Source: an uncultured Phascolarctobacterium sp. (lineage in GTDB: Bacteria; Bacillota; Negativicutes; Acidaminococcales; Acidaminococcaceae). From it: a stretch of DNA of 5,039 bases. The stretch covers positions 1-5,039 of the forward strand of contig URVO01000108.1 of assembly GCA_900551335.1 (NCBI GenBank). The letters are read 5' to 3'. Numbering within the stretch: the first letter of the stretch is position 1; each line of letters starts with the position of its first letter. The notes under the pieces were generated by a model that was not told the origin of the DNA, did not search any database, and was given only the letters and a program-made list of their open reading frames with translations. The position numbers and the translations under genes are program-made. Below, one piece after another: positions 1 to 4,813 of the stretch.

Positions 1-5
1 CATAG

Positions 6-83
6 TGCATAAATGATAGTCTGCATCGCTCTGGCGTCGAAGTGGTGGAGACTGCCGTCATTTTTGTTTTGGTGCTTTTGTAG
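6..83 (+). pseudogene. Possible remnant of a pilin-like (TadE/Flp-type) gene
   Basis: This frame is open from just after a TAG at 3-5 to a TAG at 81-83 and ends in residues RSGVEVVETAVIFVLVLL. That segment has the form of a class III (type IVb) prepilin site: a Gly, then Val at +1 and Glu at +5, followed by an uninterrupted hydrophobic stretch. The two pilin genes downstream have the same arrangement (GAEMVEY and GAAMVEF). Bases 21-59 have coding-like GC-rich third positions. There is no ATG, GTG or TTG start with a ribosome binding site, and the stop comes inside the hydrophobic helix, so it cannot make a normal pilin. I read it as a decayed fragment. It may equally be a chance open frame, since it is only about 25 codons long. 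Confidence 0.25.
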
Positions 84-86
84 CAT
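69..86 (+). promoter_or_regulatory. Sigma-54-like promoter motif before flp
   Basis: The bases TTGGTGCTTTTGTAGCAT place GG (71-72) and GC (83-84) exactly 10 nt apart, the spacing required of a -24/-12 promoter. The flanks also fit the consensus YTGGCAC-N5-TTGCW in part: YTGG, the C at 75, T81 and GCA all match, while positions 73, 74, 76 and 82 do not. A start about 12 nt past the GC would fall near 96, just before the flp Shine-Dalgarno sequence. No convincing sigma-70 promoter is visible in bases 1-108. Such matches arise by chance, so this is tentative, and the operon could also be transcribed from further upstream. Confidence 0.3.
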
Positions 87-108
87 ATTTATATTTTAGG
101 AGGGTTTT

Positions 109-339
109 ATGATATTAAATCAAATCAAAAATGCAAGATTTTATCTGCAAGCTAAGCTTGGTCAGCGTGGTGCCGAAATGGTAGAATATGCCATCGTGCT
201 GGCCTGCATCGCTGCTATAGGCGTGGCGTTTTATTCTGTATATGGTCGCGATAGTTTTGCAAGGAATGGTTATAATAACTTTTTTGATATTTTGGACAGC
301 CTGTGGAATAATGTAAAAGCAAAAGCTTTACCTATATAA
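109..339 (+). CDS. flp: Flp-type (class IVb) pilin precursor
   Basis: This is a 76-residue precursor of the small pilin that polymerises into the Tad/Flp fibre. After a basic leader of about 21 residues comes QRGAEMVEYAIVLACIAAIG. That is the Flp prepilin motif, with cleavage expected between Gly21 and Ala22, Glu at +5 (Glu26), Tyr at +6 (Tyr27), and a hydrophobic helix over roughly residues 28-44. The mature form would be about 55 residues, in the usual Flp range, with a short polar tail rich in Asn, Asp and aromatics. The ATG is set by a strong Shine-Dalgarno sequence, AGGAGGG (98-104), 4 nt upstream. It is the first complete gene of the tad cluster and lies 109 nt before tadE, a gap holding two hairpins. 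The prepilin peptidase at 4032 is the likely processing enzyme. Whether it is the major pilin or a minor Flp-like subunit cannot be told here. Confidence 0.85.
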   Translation: MILNQIKNARFYLQAKLGQRGAEMVEYAIVLACIAAIGVAFYSVYGRDSFARNGYNNFFDILDSLWNNVKAKALPI

Positions 340-361
340 TAATCCTTTGTTATAGTAGGTG
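329..361 (+). other. Hairpin at the end of flp, overlapping its stop codon
   Basis: CCTATATAA (331-339) can pair with TTATA-G-TAGG (350-359) with one bulged G at 355, and A330-T360 extends the stem. The loop is about 10 nt. The flp stop (337-339) lies in the stem. No T run follows, so it is not a standard intrinsic terminator; a role in protecting the 3' end of the pilin message is possible. The stem is AT-rich and only moderately stable. Confidence 0.35.
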
Positions 362-374
362 TATTCGCTTAAGC

Positions 375-395
375 AGCGCAGGAACCTCTTGCGTT
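375..395 (+). other. Hairpin in the flp-tadE gap
   Basis: AGCGCAGGA (375-383) pairs with TCTTGCGTT (387-395) over 9 positions, including two G-T wobbles, with a 3-nt loop (ACC). The next bases, CAACACAG, contain no T run, so this is not a typical terminator. It stands between the pilin gene and tadE, where RNA processing or partial termination could make pilin mRNA more abundant than that of the assembly genes. That role is inferred from position only. Confidence 0.45.
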
Positions 396-448
396 CAACA
401 CAGTGCATAAAATAAAAATCAAATAAACTTATAGAAAGGTGGACGCTT

Positions 449-901
449 ATGCAAAATAAAAATCGTGGTGCTGCGATGGTGGAATTTGCACTCGTCGCGC
501 CTTTTTTCTTTATGCTCATGGCGTGCATTATCTACGGCGCAATGGTCATGCATGATATCAACAGCCTGAACGAGATTACGCGCAATGCTGCACGCTACGG
601 CTCTGTTATCGCAAGTGGCGTAAAACCTGCTGATAAAACTGCCGAGGTGCAGAAATTCATAAAAAATAAGGCTGCCAATGGCGGATTGTTTTTGTATGAA
701 TTAAAGGATGATGAGACTACGGTTTCGGCAGACGAGAAGAGCGAGGTTAGCATGGGCGATGGTGCGTCGAAGGAGAAGGCCATAAAGGTAGTTGTTACTG
801 CGCAGATGAAGGACGGTCTGCCGACCTTCCTATTCCTAGACTATTTCCCCGAATCCCTGAAAACAATCTCCAGCACGATAACAATGCGCAGAGAGGATTA
901 G
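449..901 (+). CDS. tadE: TadE-like pseudopilin
   Basis: This 150-residue protein is of the TadE family, minor pseudopilins needed for Tad pilus assembly. The N-terminus MQNKNRGAAMVEFALVAPFF carries the prepilin site: cleavage after Gly7, Glu at +5 (Glu12) and Phe at +6, leaving about 143 mature residues. A hydrophobic helix runs over about residues 13-34, followed by NEITRNAARYG (41-51), which matches the conserved R-x-x-A-R-Y segment after the TadE helix. The rest is a polar, Lys- and Glu-rich domain of about 100 residues that probably folds outside the membrane. The very short leader is normal for TadE. The start is supported by GAAAGGTGG (434-442), 6 nt before the ATG. The stop lies 16 nt before tadA, so the two are probably cotranscribed. 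TadF/TadG relatives share the N-terminal pattern, but the length and the AARYG motif favour TadE. Confidence 0.85.
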   Translation: MQNKNRGAAMVEFALVAPFFFMLMACIIYGAMVMHDINSLNEITRNAARYGSVIASGVKPADKTAEVQKFIKNKAANGGLFLYELKDDETTVSADEKSEVSMGDGASKEKAIKVVVTAQMKDGLPTFLFLDYFPESLKTISSTITMRRED

Positions 902-917
902 CGAGGTGCCCTGATAA

Positions 918-2318
918 ATGTCACTTACAGAACGCTTAAATAGAAAAAATAAAAAATTTGTCGCCGCTCACAGCGCTGTTGGCGCGGCGCCTGCGAAGCA
1001 GATGCAAGGCACTACAGGCTTTTCCGTCACTGCTGACGAAGCACGCGAGAAGGAATACCAGGCGATAAAGTCGGATATCCACGCCAAAATCATCGACGAG
1101 ATGCCGGAGGCGCTGCAGCGTGCCATCAACCAGTCCACAGGCGACCAGAAGGAAGTCCGCCGCATGGTGGAAAACATCTGTGCCGAAGAGGTGCGCAATA
1201 ATCCGTTTGCTGTGCCCTTGGGCGACAGAGAGCGCCTTGTAGACGAGCTGATTAGCGAAATCATGGGCTTAGGCCCGATTGAGCCGTTCCTGCAGGATCC
1301 CAGCGTCAACGAGGTTATGGTCAACGGACCTGACTCTATTTATATCGAGCGCGGCGGTCATCTGATTAAAACAGAAACACGCTTCCGCAATGCGGAGCAC
1401 CTTATGCATATCATCGACCGTATCGTTTCTGCTGTCGGCAGACGTGTCGACGAAAGCAGTCCGATGGTCGACGCGCGTCTATTGGACGGCAGCCGCGTGA
1501 ACGTAATTATTCCGCCGCTGTCCTTAATCGGTCCGTGCCTGACGATTCGTAAATTCTCACGTGATGTACTCACGGTTGATAAAATGATCGAGTTTGGCTC
1601 CTTTGATGAGCGTATGGCGCAGTTTTTGGAGGCTTGCGTGCGCGGCAGGCTGAACATCGTGGTTTCCGGCGGCACCGGCTCCGGCAAAACAACGCTGCTT
1701 AACGTGTTGTCGTCCTATGTGCCGGAATCGGAGCGTATCGTGACGCTGGAGGATTCCGCCGAGCTGCAGCTGCACCAGGATAACCTGGTAACGCTGGAAA
1801 CACGTCCTGCAAACATCGAGGGCGAGGGCGAAATTAGTATGCGCGACCTCGTGCGCAACGCTTTGCGTATGCGTCCCGACCGCATTATCGTGGGCGAGGT
1901 GCGTACAGGTGAGGCGCTGGATATGCTGCAGGCGATGAACACAGGCCATGACGGCTCAATGACCACCGCCCATGCCAACAGTGCGCGTGACCTTTTAAGT
2001 CGTTTGGAAACGATGGTGCTCATGAGCGGCATGGAGCTGCCTTTGCGAGCAATACGCAGCCAGATTGCTTCGGCAGTCGACATCGTGGTGCAGATTGCAC
2101 GTATGCGTGACGGCAGCCGCAAAATTATCAATATCAGCGAGATAACCGGTATGGAGGGCGACATCATTACGATGCAGGACCTCTTCCGCTTTGAGCAGCA
2201 GGGCATAGACAGCGATGGTCGTCTGCGTGGCGAGTTCGTGAGCGAGGGCTTGCGTCCGCTGTGCAGTGAGAAGCTGGAGCTGAACGGTATTCATCTGCCG
2301 ATGGATTTATTTGTTTAA
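918..2318 (+). CDS. tadA: TadA/CpaF family pilus assembly ATPase
   Basis: This is a 466-residue cytoplasmic secretion ATPase (GspE/VirB11 superfamily, CpaF branch) that hydrolyses ATP to drive Flp pilus assembly and, in some systems, retraction. A variable, charged N-terminus (about 1-100) is followed by the typical LISEIMGLGPIEPFL and NEVMVNGP segments (111-137). The nucleotide-binding domain is complete: Walker A SGGTGSGKTT (250-259, Lys257), the Asp-box region RIVTLEDSAELQL (273-285, Glu278), Walker B DRIIVGEVR (321-329, Glu327), and the His-box region GHDGSMTTAHANS (343-355). No key residue is missing, so it should be active. The start is supported by GAGGTG (903-908), 9 nt upstream. The start lies 16 nt after tadE, and 18 nt separate the stop from the next ATG, consistent with one operon. 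Its expected partner is the TadB/TadC platform. Confidence 0.97.
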   Translation: MSLTERLNRKNKKFVAAHSAVGAAPAKQMQGTTGFSVTADEAREKEYQAIKSDIHAKIIDEMPEALQRAINQSTGDQKEVRRMVENICAEEVRNNPFAVPLGDRERLVDELISEIMGLGPIEPFLQDPSVNEVMVNGPDSIYIERGGHLIKTETRFRNAEHLMHIIDRIVSAVGRRVDESSPMVDARLLDGSRVNVIIPPLSLIGPCLTIRKFSRDVLTVDKMIEFGSFDERMAQFLEACVRGRLNIVVSGGTGSGKTTLLNVLSSYVPESERIVTLEDSAELQLHQDNLVTLETRPANIEGEGEISMRDLVRNALRMRPDRIIVGEVRTGEALDMLQAMNTGHDGSMTTAHANSARDLLSRLETMVLMSGMELPLRAIRSQIASAVDIVVQIARMRDGSRKIINISEITGMEGDIITMQDLFRFEQQGIDSDGRLRGEFVSEGLRPLCSEKLELNGIHLPMDLFV

Positions 2319-2336
2319 TAAGCAGGGAGCAAGGCT

Positions 2337-3269
2337 ATGATTCTTTTGATTTCACTGCTGGCTGCAGTGATTGTCTTTTTAATTTTATATGCAATCTTCC
2401 TTATGCAGTCGACGAAGCGGCGCGAGGTGCATAACCGCCTGCAGAATATCGGCCGCTTGAGCAGCGCTTCTAATGCTGACGTGTATTGGCGCAAGCAGAT
2501 GAACCGCTCGTTCAAGGATCGTATTATCCAGCCGGTAGTGGACAAGGTAGCAGAAAATCTTGCGGCTGTGGCGCCGAGCGGACTGCGCAGCCGTGTAGAG
2601 GAGCTGGTCGATGCGAGCGGCGGCTTCTATGGACATGGCATGACAGGCTTTGTGCTGTTTTGCTTTGCGAGCATAGGCTTTTATTTCTTGTTTGCTGTAT
2701 GGTATTGCTATGACAGGGATATGAGCCTCTTTTCGAAGCTTATTAGAATTGTGCTGTTCACCGGTGTGGGCGTGTATTTTCCGTTCTTTTGGCTCAAGCG
2801 CCTGATACGCCAAAGGCAGAAGGCGATTTTGCAGAGCATGCCGGACGTTTTAGATTTGCTGTGTGTAAGCGTGCAGGCAGGCTTGGGCTTCGACGGGGCG
2901 CTGGGCAAGGTTACGGCCAAGCTCAAGGGACCGCTGATTGACGAGTTCGAGCGTTTGCTGCAGGAGCTGCGTATGGGCGTTACGCGCCGTCAGGCACTGA
3001 CGCGTTTGGCGCGTCGCTGCGGCATTCAGGAAATGCAGCTTTTTACCGCGGCCATTATTCAGGCAGATAAGCTGGGCGTAGGCATGGCGCAGACGCTGGA
3101 GATTCAGTCCGGCAATATGCGCGAAGCGCGTCGCCAGCGTGCGAAGGAGGAGGCAGCGAAGCTGCCGGTAAAGATTCTCTTCCCGACGATGATTTTTATT
3201 TTTCCGGTTATGTTCGTCGTAGTGTTGGGACCGGCGATTGTATCGTTGATTAACAGCATGGGGAAATAG
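2337..3269 (+). CDS. tadC: TadC-like inner-membrane platform protein (type II secretion F domain)
   Basis: This is a 310-residue polytopic membrane protein of the GspF/T2SSF family, which forms the platform on which the TadA ATPase acts. There is an N-terminal membrane segment (about 2-23), a soluble stretch, two central membrane segments (about 103-123 and 136-153), the T2SSF domain (about 165-295) and a last membrane segment (about 280-305). TadC rather than TadB is indicated by MPDVLDLLCVSVQAGLGFDGAL (168-189), by QADKLGVGMAQTL (242-254), and by the C-terminal run RAKEEAAKLPVKILFP then IFPVMFVVVLGPAI (about 268-301), a TadC signature. The start follows CAGGGAG (2323-2329), 7 nt upstream. 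It is the last gene of the operon. TadC normally works with TadB, yet no tadB lies between tadA and this gene. Confidence 0.88.
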   Translation: MILLISLLAAVIVFLILYAIFLMQSTKRREVHNRLQNIGRLSSASNADVYWRKQMNRSFKDRIIQPVVDKVAENLAAVAPSGLRSRVEELVDASGGFYGHGMTGFVLFCFASIGFYFLFAVWYCYDRDMSLFSKLIRIVLFTGVGVYFPFFWLKRLIRQRQKAILQSMPDVLDLLCVSVQAGLGFDGALGKVTAKLKGPLIDEFERLLQELRMGVTRRQALTRLARRCGIQEMQLFTAAIIQADKLGVGMAQTLEIQSGNMREARRQRAKEEAAKLPVKILFPTMIFIFPVMFVVVLGPAIVSLINSMGK

Positions 3270-3270
3270 G

Positions 3271-3287
3271 CAGCGCGTTAGGCGCTG
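3271..3287 (+). other. Hairpin just after tadC
   Basis: CAGCGC (3271-3276) and GCGCTG (3282-3287) form a perfect 6-bp GC-rich stem with a 5-nt loop, beginning one base after the tadC stop. It has no T run of its own and sits 7 nt before the A-tract of the main terminator. It may strengthen termination or protect the message end. Confidence 0.55.
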
Positions 3288-3294
3288 GGAACGC

Positions 3295-3322
3295 AAAAAA
3301 GCCGCCGAAGGGCGGCTTTTTT
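3295..3322. terminator. Bidirectional rho-independent terminator
   Basis: A perfect GC stem, GCCGCC (3301-3306) with GGCGGC (3311-3316) and loop GAAG, is flanked by A6 (3295-3300) and T6 (3317-3322). It therefore works as an intrinsic terminator on both strands. On the plus strand it ends the tad operon; on the minus strand it lies 17 nt past the stop of the broken gene that ends at 3339. Confidence 0.95.
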
Positions 3323-3338
3323 GGTGGGAAGATTTTGT

Positions 3339-3743
3339 TTACGCTTGCTTTAGATGAGGCAGATATTTCTCCTGTTCTTCTTTGTTGAGGTTTAATGCCT
3401 GCATAGCTTGTTCAGGAGTAACATTGAAGGCTTTAATGATATTTTCGATGTTATTCAATGTCGTTTTGAATTCAGCTTCGTTATAAGCCTCGTTATAAGC
3501 TTCTACATATAAAGTTTTACCTAAATTGCACATATTATCCACCTCCGTCGTTAGATTGTCTTTAATATCAATTTTGAAATTATCTTTAAGCTTATGAAAG
3601 CGTTCCTGGCTAGAGAGTGTTTTGGAAAAGAGCACTGAAAGCATATCAATCAGCGTGTTGTTACTTTTCGTATCGGCTTTGACAGCCAGGTTGACAAAAA
3701 TTGCTTCTAGCAGATCATAGTGGGCAGGCTATTCTTTCTGCAA
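3339..3743 (-). pseudogene. Broken PD-(D/E)XK (Rpn/transposase-type) family gene, C-terminal part
   Basis: A Shine-Dalgarno sequence (AAAGGAGAG, 3758-3750) precedes a TTG codon (3743-3741) that reads LQKE and then a TAG (3731-3729). The same frame continues without another stop for 129 codons to a TAA at 3341-3339. The continuation includes PAHYDLLEAIFVNLAVK, LSVLFSKTLSSQERFHKLK, TEVDNMCNLG and a tail AFNVTPEQAMQALNLNKEEQ. This resembles the C-terminal half of the PD-(D/E)XK nuclease 'transposase'/Rpn family, whose members end with a 'VLFS-TL...MCNL' segment, an acidic repeat and a short helical tail. The N-terminal nuclease core and its catalytic residues are absent. The only ATG after the stop (3644-3642) has no ribosome binding site. 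I judge it a degraded copy made by internal deletion plus a nonsense change; the family call rests on remembered sequence character, not on a search. It is more AT-rich than its neighbours. Confidence 0.65.
3475..3498 (-). repeat. 12-bp tandem repeat encoding EAYN units
   Basis: GCTTCGTTATAA (3475-3486) and GCCTCGTTATAA (3487-3498) are adjacent copies with one mismatch. On the minus strand they encode EAYN twice, giving EAYNEAYNEAE. Short in-frame acidic repeats at this place are common in Rpn/PD-(D/E)XK relatives, where copy number varies by slippage. Confidence 0.8.
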
Positions 3744-3761
3744 GGGTATCTCTCCTTTCTT

Positions 3762-3770
3762 ATTATAGCA
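3762..3770 (-). promoter_or_regulatory. Extended -10 promoter before the broken minus-strand gene
   Basis: On the minus strand TGC-TATAAT is a perfect extended -10 element. The -35 region at 17 nt spacing (TAGTAA) is poor. Transcription would start near 3756, at the edge of the Shine-Dalgarno sequence (3758-3750), giving a very short leader. It may still be functional although the gene is not. Confidence 0.5.
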
Positions 3771-3813
3771 TCTACAAGAAATTTTTACTAGCAAGAGGTT
3801 TGCCAATAAAAAC

Positions 3814-3857
3814 AAAAAAGAGCCCTGCGTACTACTTTCACATAATACGCAAGGCTC
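3814..3857 (-). terminator. Rho-independent terminator on the minus strand
   Basis: On the minus strand GAGCC (3857-3853) and TTGCGTA pair with TACGCA and GGCTC (3824-3820): 11 bp with one A-C mismatch (3852/3825) and a 14-nt loop. TTTTTTGTTTTT follows (3819 downward). On the plus strand no T run follows, so it works only leftward. No complete minus-strand gene lies upstream of it in this window. Confidence 0.75.
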
Positions 3858-3867
3858 ATGCTTTGCT
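3814..3867 (-). ncRNA. Candidate small RNA of about 55 nt
   Basis: A good sigma-70 promoter (3874-3902, minus) is followed about 10 nt past its predicted start by a hairpin with a T run, so the expected product is an RNA from about 3867 to the T tract at 3819-3814. It would consist of a 10-nt 5' tail, one long hairpin and a U tail. No family is recognised. A 23-codon frame (3859-3788) starts in it but lacks a ribosome binding site. The unit could also be an attenuated leader for the broken gene at 3743, or a promoter and terminator left from a lost gene. Confidence 0.4.
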
Positions 3868-3873
3868 AAGGCT

Positions 3874-3902
3874 ATGATAACAGATTTGGGGGAGAGAGTC
3901 AA
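3874..3902 (-). promoter_or_regulatory. Sigma-70 promoter of the candidate small RNA
   Basis: The minus strand reads TTGACT (3902-3897), a 17-nt spacer, then TATCAT (3879-3874). Each box matches the consensus at 5 of 6 positions, with ideal spacing. The predicted start is near 3867. This is the best sigma-70 promoter seen in the window. Confidence 0.65.
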
Positions 3903-3948
3903 GTTAAATGCTTAGGTGAAATAGTGCGTCCGTCCACTGCTTAAAAAA

Positions 3949-3966
3949 GTTTACTTTCATGTAAAC
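3949..3966. promoter_or_regulatory. Palindrome overlapping the prepilin peptidase promoter
   Basis: GTTTAC (3949-3954) and GTAAAC (3961-3966) form a perfect inverted repeat with a 6-nt centre. It covers the -35 box and much of the spacer of the plus-strand promoter, and lies between the two divergent promoters, so an operator for a dimeric regulator is plausible. The regulator is not identified. Confidence 0.4.
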
Positions 3967-3978
3967 ATCTGCTAGAAT
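3950..3978 (+). promoter_or_regulatory. Sigma-70 promoter of the prepilin peptidase gene
   Basis: TTTACT (3950-3955), a 17-nt spacer and TAGAAT (3973-3978) match the consensus at 4 and 5 of 6 positions. The start would be near 3985, giving a leader of about 47 nt. This supports separate transcription of the peptidase gene from the tad operon. Confidence 0.6.
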
Positions 3979-3987
3979 TATCTTAAG

Positions 3988-4015
3988 CTCTATACTAGTT
4001 GTAGAGGATTTTTTT
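3988..4015 (+). promoter_or_regulatory. Leader hairpin with T7 run (possible weak attenuator)
   Basis: CTCTATA (3988-3994) pairs with TGTAGAG (4000-4006), 7 bp including one wobble, with a 5-nt loop; GA and then seven T (4009-4015) follow. This has the shape of a weak intrinsic terminator placed directly after the predicted start of the peptidase transcript. The stem is AT-rich, so read-through would be high; a 5' stabilising hairpin is the alternative. Confidence 0.35.
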
Positions 4016-4031
4016 ATCTAAGGTGAACAGC

Positions 4032-4670
4032 ATGCTTCTAAAAATATTTATCTGGCTTTTATTAACAGCTGTCGGCAGCTTTGCCGGACAGCGTATCATG
4101 GATTTTTATCTGCGTCGTAACGAAGCGCTTTTGCGTGAGTACGATTTGCAGGTAGGCAGGGTATGCCATATAGCGACGCTGGCTGCCGGCGTGGCGGTGG
4201 CGCTGGCGCTGGGCTATCTTGTTCCGGCTACGCTCGTCGGCAAGGCGCTGAGCTGCTTCTTTTTATACTGGCTGTGGCTTTTGTGGCTCGTCGACTGGCA
4301 CTACCAGTTTATTTTTGACGATTCGCTGCTGCCGCTGCTCGCTGGCGGCATAGCTATCGCTCTCTACGCTCCCGGTGCTTTATGGCTGCGGCTTGTGGCT
4401 GCCGGAGGCACGTTTGTGGTGCTGGCGGCGCTGTTGATTTTGGGGCGCGGCGCATTGGGCGGCGGCGATGTGAAGATGATGGCTGTTGTGGGCCTGTGGC
4501 TGGGGCAAGAGGTTATCCTGGCGCTGACGACAGGCTTTATCCTTGGCGGTGTGGCAGCAGTTGTGCTGCTTTTGCTGCATAGGGCCGGACGCAAGGACTT
4601 TTTTGCCTTCGGACCATTTCTTATCATCGGTACGCTGTTGGGCTGGCTGGTGCAGGCTGTGGCCTGGTGA
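4032..4670 (+). CDS. Type IV prepilin peptidase (A24 family)
   Basis: This is a membrane aspartic protease that cuts prepilins after the Gly of the leader; Flp and TadE here carry such sites. The 212 residues form many membrane segments. The first catalytic Asp is Asp88 in LVDWHYQF, and the second is Asp146 in GGGDVKMM (143-150), the family's GxGD motif. FAFGPFL (191-197) is the conserved FGPFL segment. The N-terminus keeps GSFAGQRI (15-22), like the GSFLN region of PilD, but there is no cysteine-rich cytoplasmic domain, so N-methylation as by PilD is not evident. The start is chosen at ATG 4032 because AAGGTG (4020-4025) stands 6 nt before it. A GTG at 4023 lies inside this site and would have none at a proper distance. 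It has its own promoter and is separated from the tad operon by the broken gene and a terminator. Confidence 0.9.
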   Translation: MLLKIFIWLLLTAVGSFAGQRIMDFYLRRNEALLREYDLQVGRVCHIATLAAGVAVALALGYLVPATLVGKALSCFFLYWLWLLWLVDWHYQFIFDDSLLPLLAGGIAIALYAPGALWLRLVAAGGTFVVLAALLILGRGALGGGDVKMMAVVGLWLGQEVILALTTGFILGGVAAVVLLLLHRAGRKDFFAFGPFLIIGTLLGWLVQAVAW

Positions 4671-4728
4671 GACAGATTAAGCTATACAAATTTTATTTTC
4701 TGTAAAATATTTATGACTAAAACTAGCA

Positions 4729-4757
4729 TTTTTCCTCGAAGTAGTGTATACTATACT
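4729..4757 (+). promoter_or_regulatory. Possible promoter of the ccpN-like gene
   Basis: TATACT occurs twice, overlapping by one base (4747-4752 and 4752-4757), and each matches the -10 consensus at 5 of 6 positions. The -35 region at 17 nt from the second copy (TTTTTC, 4729-4734) is poor. No strong terminator separates the peptidase gene from this region, so read-through is also possible. Confidence 0.35.
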
Positions 4758-4780
4758 TATATTAGTAACCATGAATTAAC

Positions 4781-4802
4781 AGGAGAGTTTCACGGCTCTC
4801 TT
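4781..4802 (+). other. Leader hairpin upstream of the ccpN-like gene
   Basis: AGGAGAG (4781-4787) pairs with CTCTCTT (4796-4802), 7 bp with one wobble and an 8-nt loop. The 5' arm looks like a Shine-Dalgarno sequence but is too far from any start codon to serve one well. TCTC (4797-4800) could instead pair with GAGA (4804-4807) next to the likely ribosome binding site. Confidence 0.4.
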
Positions 4803-4813
4803 TGAGAAAGGGT

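Noticed and set aside
13..99. 28-codon plus-strand frame from the ATG at 13 (MIVCIALASKWW...)
   Set aside because: There is no ribosome binding site, the residue mix is unlikely (many Trp, Cys and Phe), and its stop lies in the flp Shine-Dalgarno sequence. The overlapping frame with the pilin-like motif looks more coding-like.
389..417. Promoter for tadE (TTGCGT with an AT-rich -10)
   Set aside because: The TAAAAT lies only 13 nt from TTGCGT, and the sequence at proper spacing (ATAAAA) is poor. Cotranscription from flp explains tadE.
968..2294. Long minus-strand open frames opposite tadA, and a similar one opposite tadC
   Set aside because: They are shadows of strongly coding plus-strand genes; the residue content is low-complexity and no ribosome sites or families are seen.
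3788..3859. 23-codon minus-strand frame starting MSLAYYVKV inside the candidate small RNA
   Set aside because: There is no Shine-Dalgarno sequence, and it runs through the terminator hairpin and T run, so it would rarely be transcribed whole.
3904..4017. Minus-strand open frame of 37 codons, including an ATG at 3960 (MKVNFFKQWTDALFHLSI)
   Set aside because: There is no ribosome binding site before the ATG, the frame is very short, it overlaps the plus-strand promoter and leader, and I recognise no family.
4690..4708. ATTTTA / TAAAAT inverted repeat after the prepilin peptidase gene as a terminator
   Set aside because: The stem is six A-T pairs only, with no GC core and no following T run, so it is too weak to call.
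4745..4757. CcpN operator (autoregulation) at the GTGTATACT region
   Set aside because: It resembles the Bacillus operator TRTGHYATAYW only if one base is dropped, so the match is not adequate.
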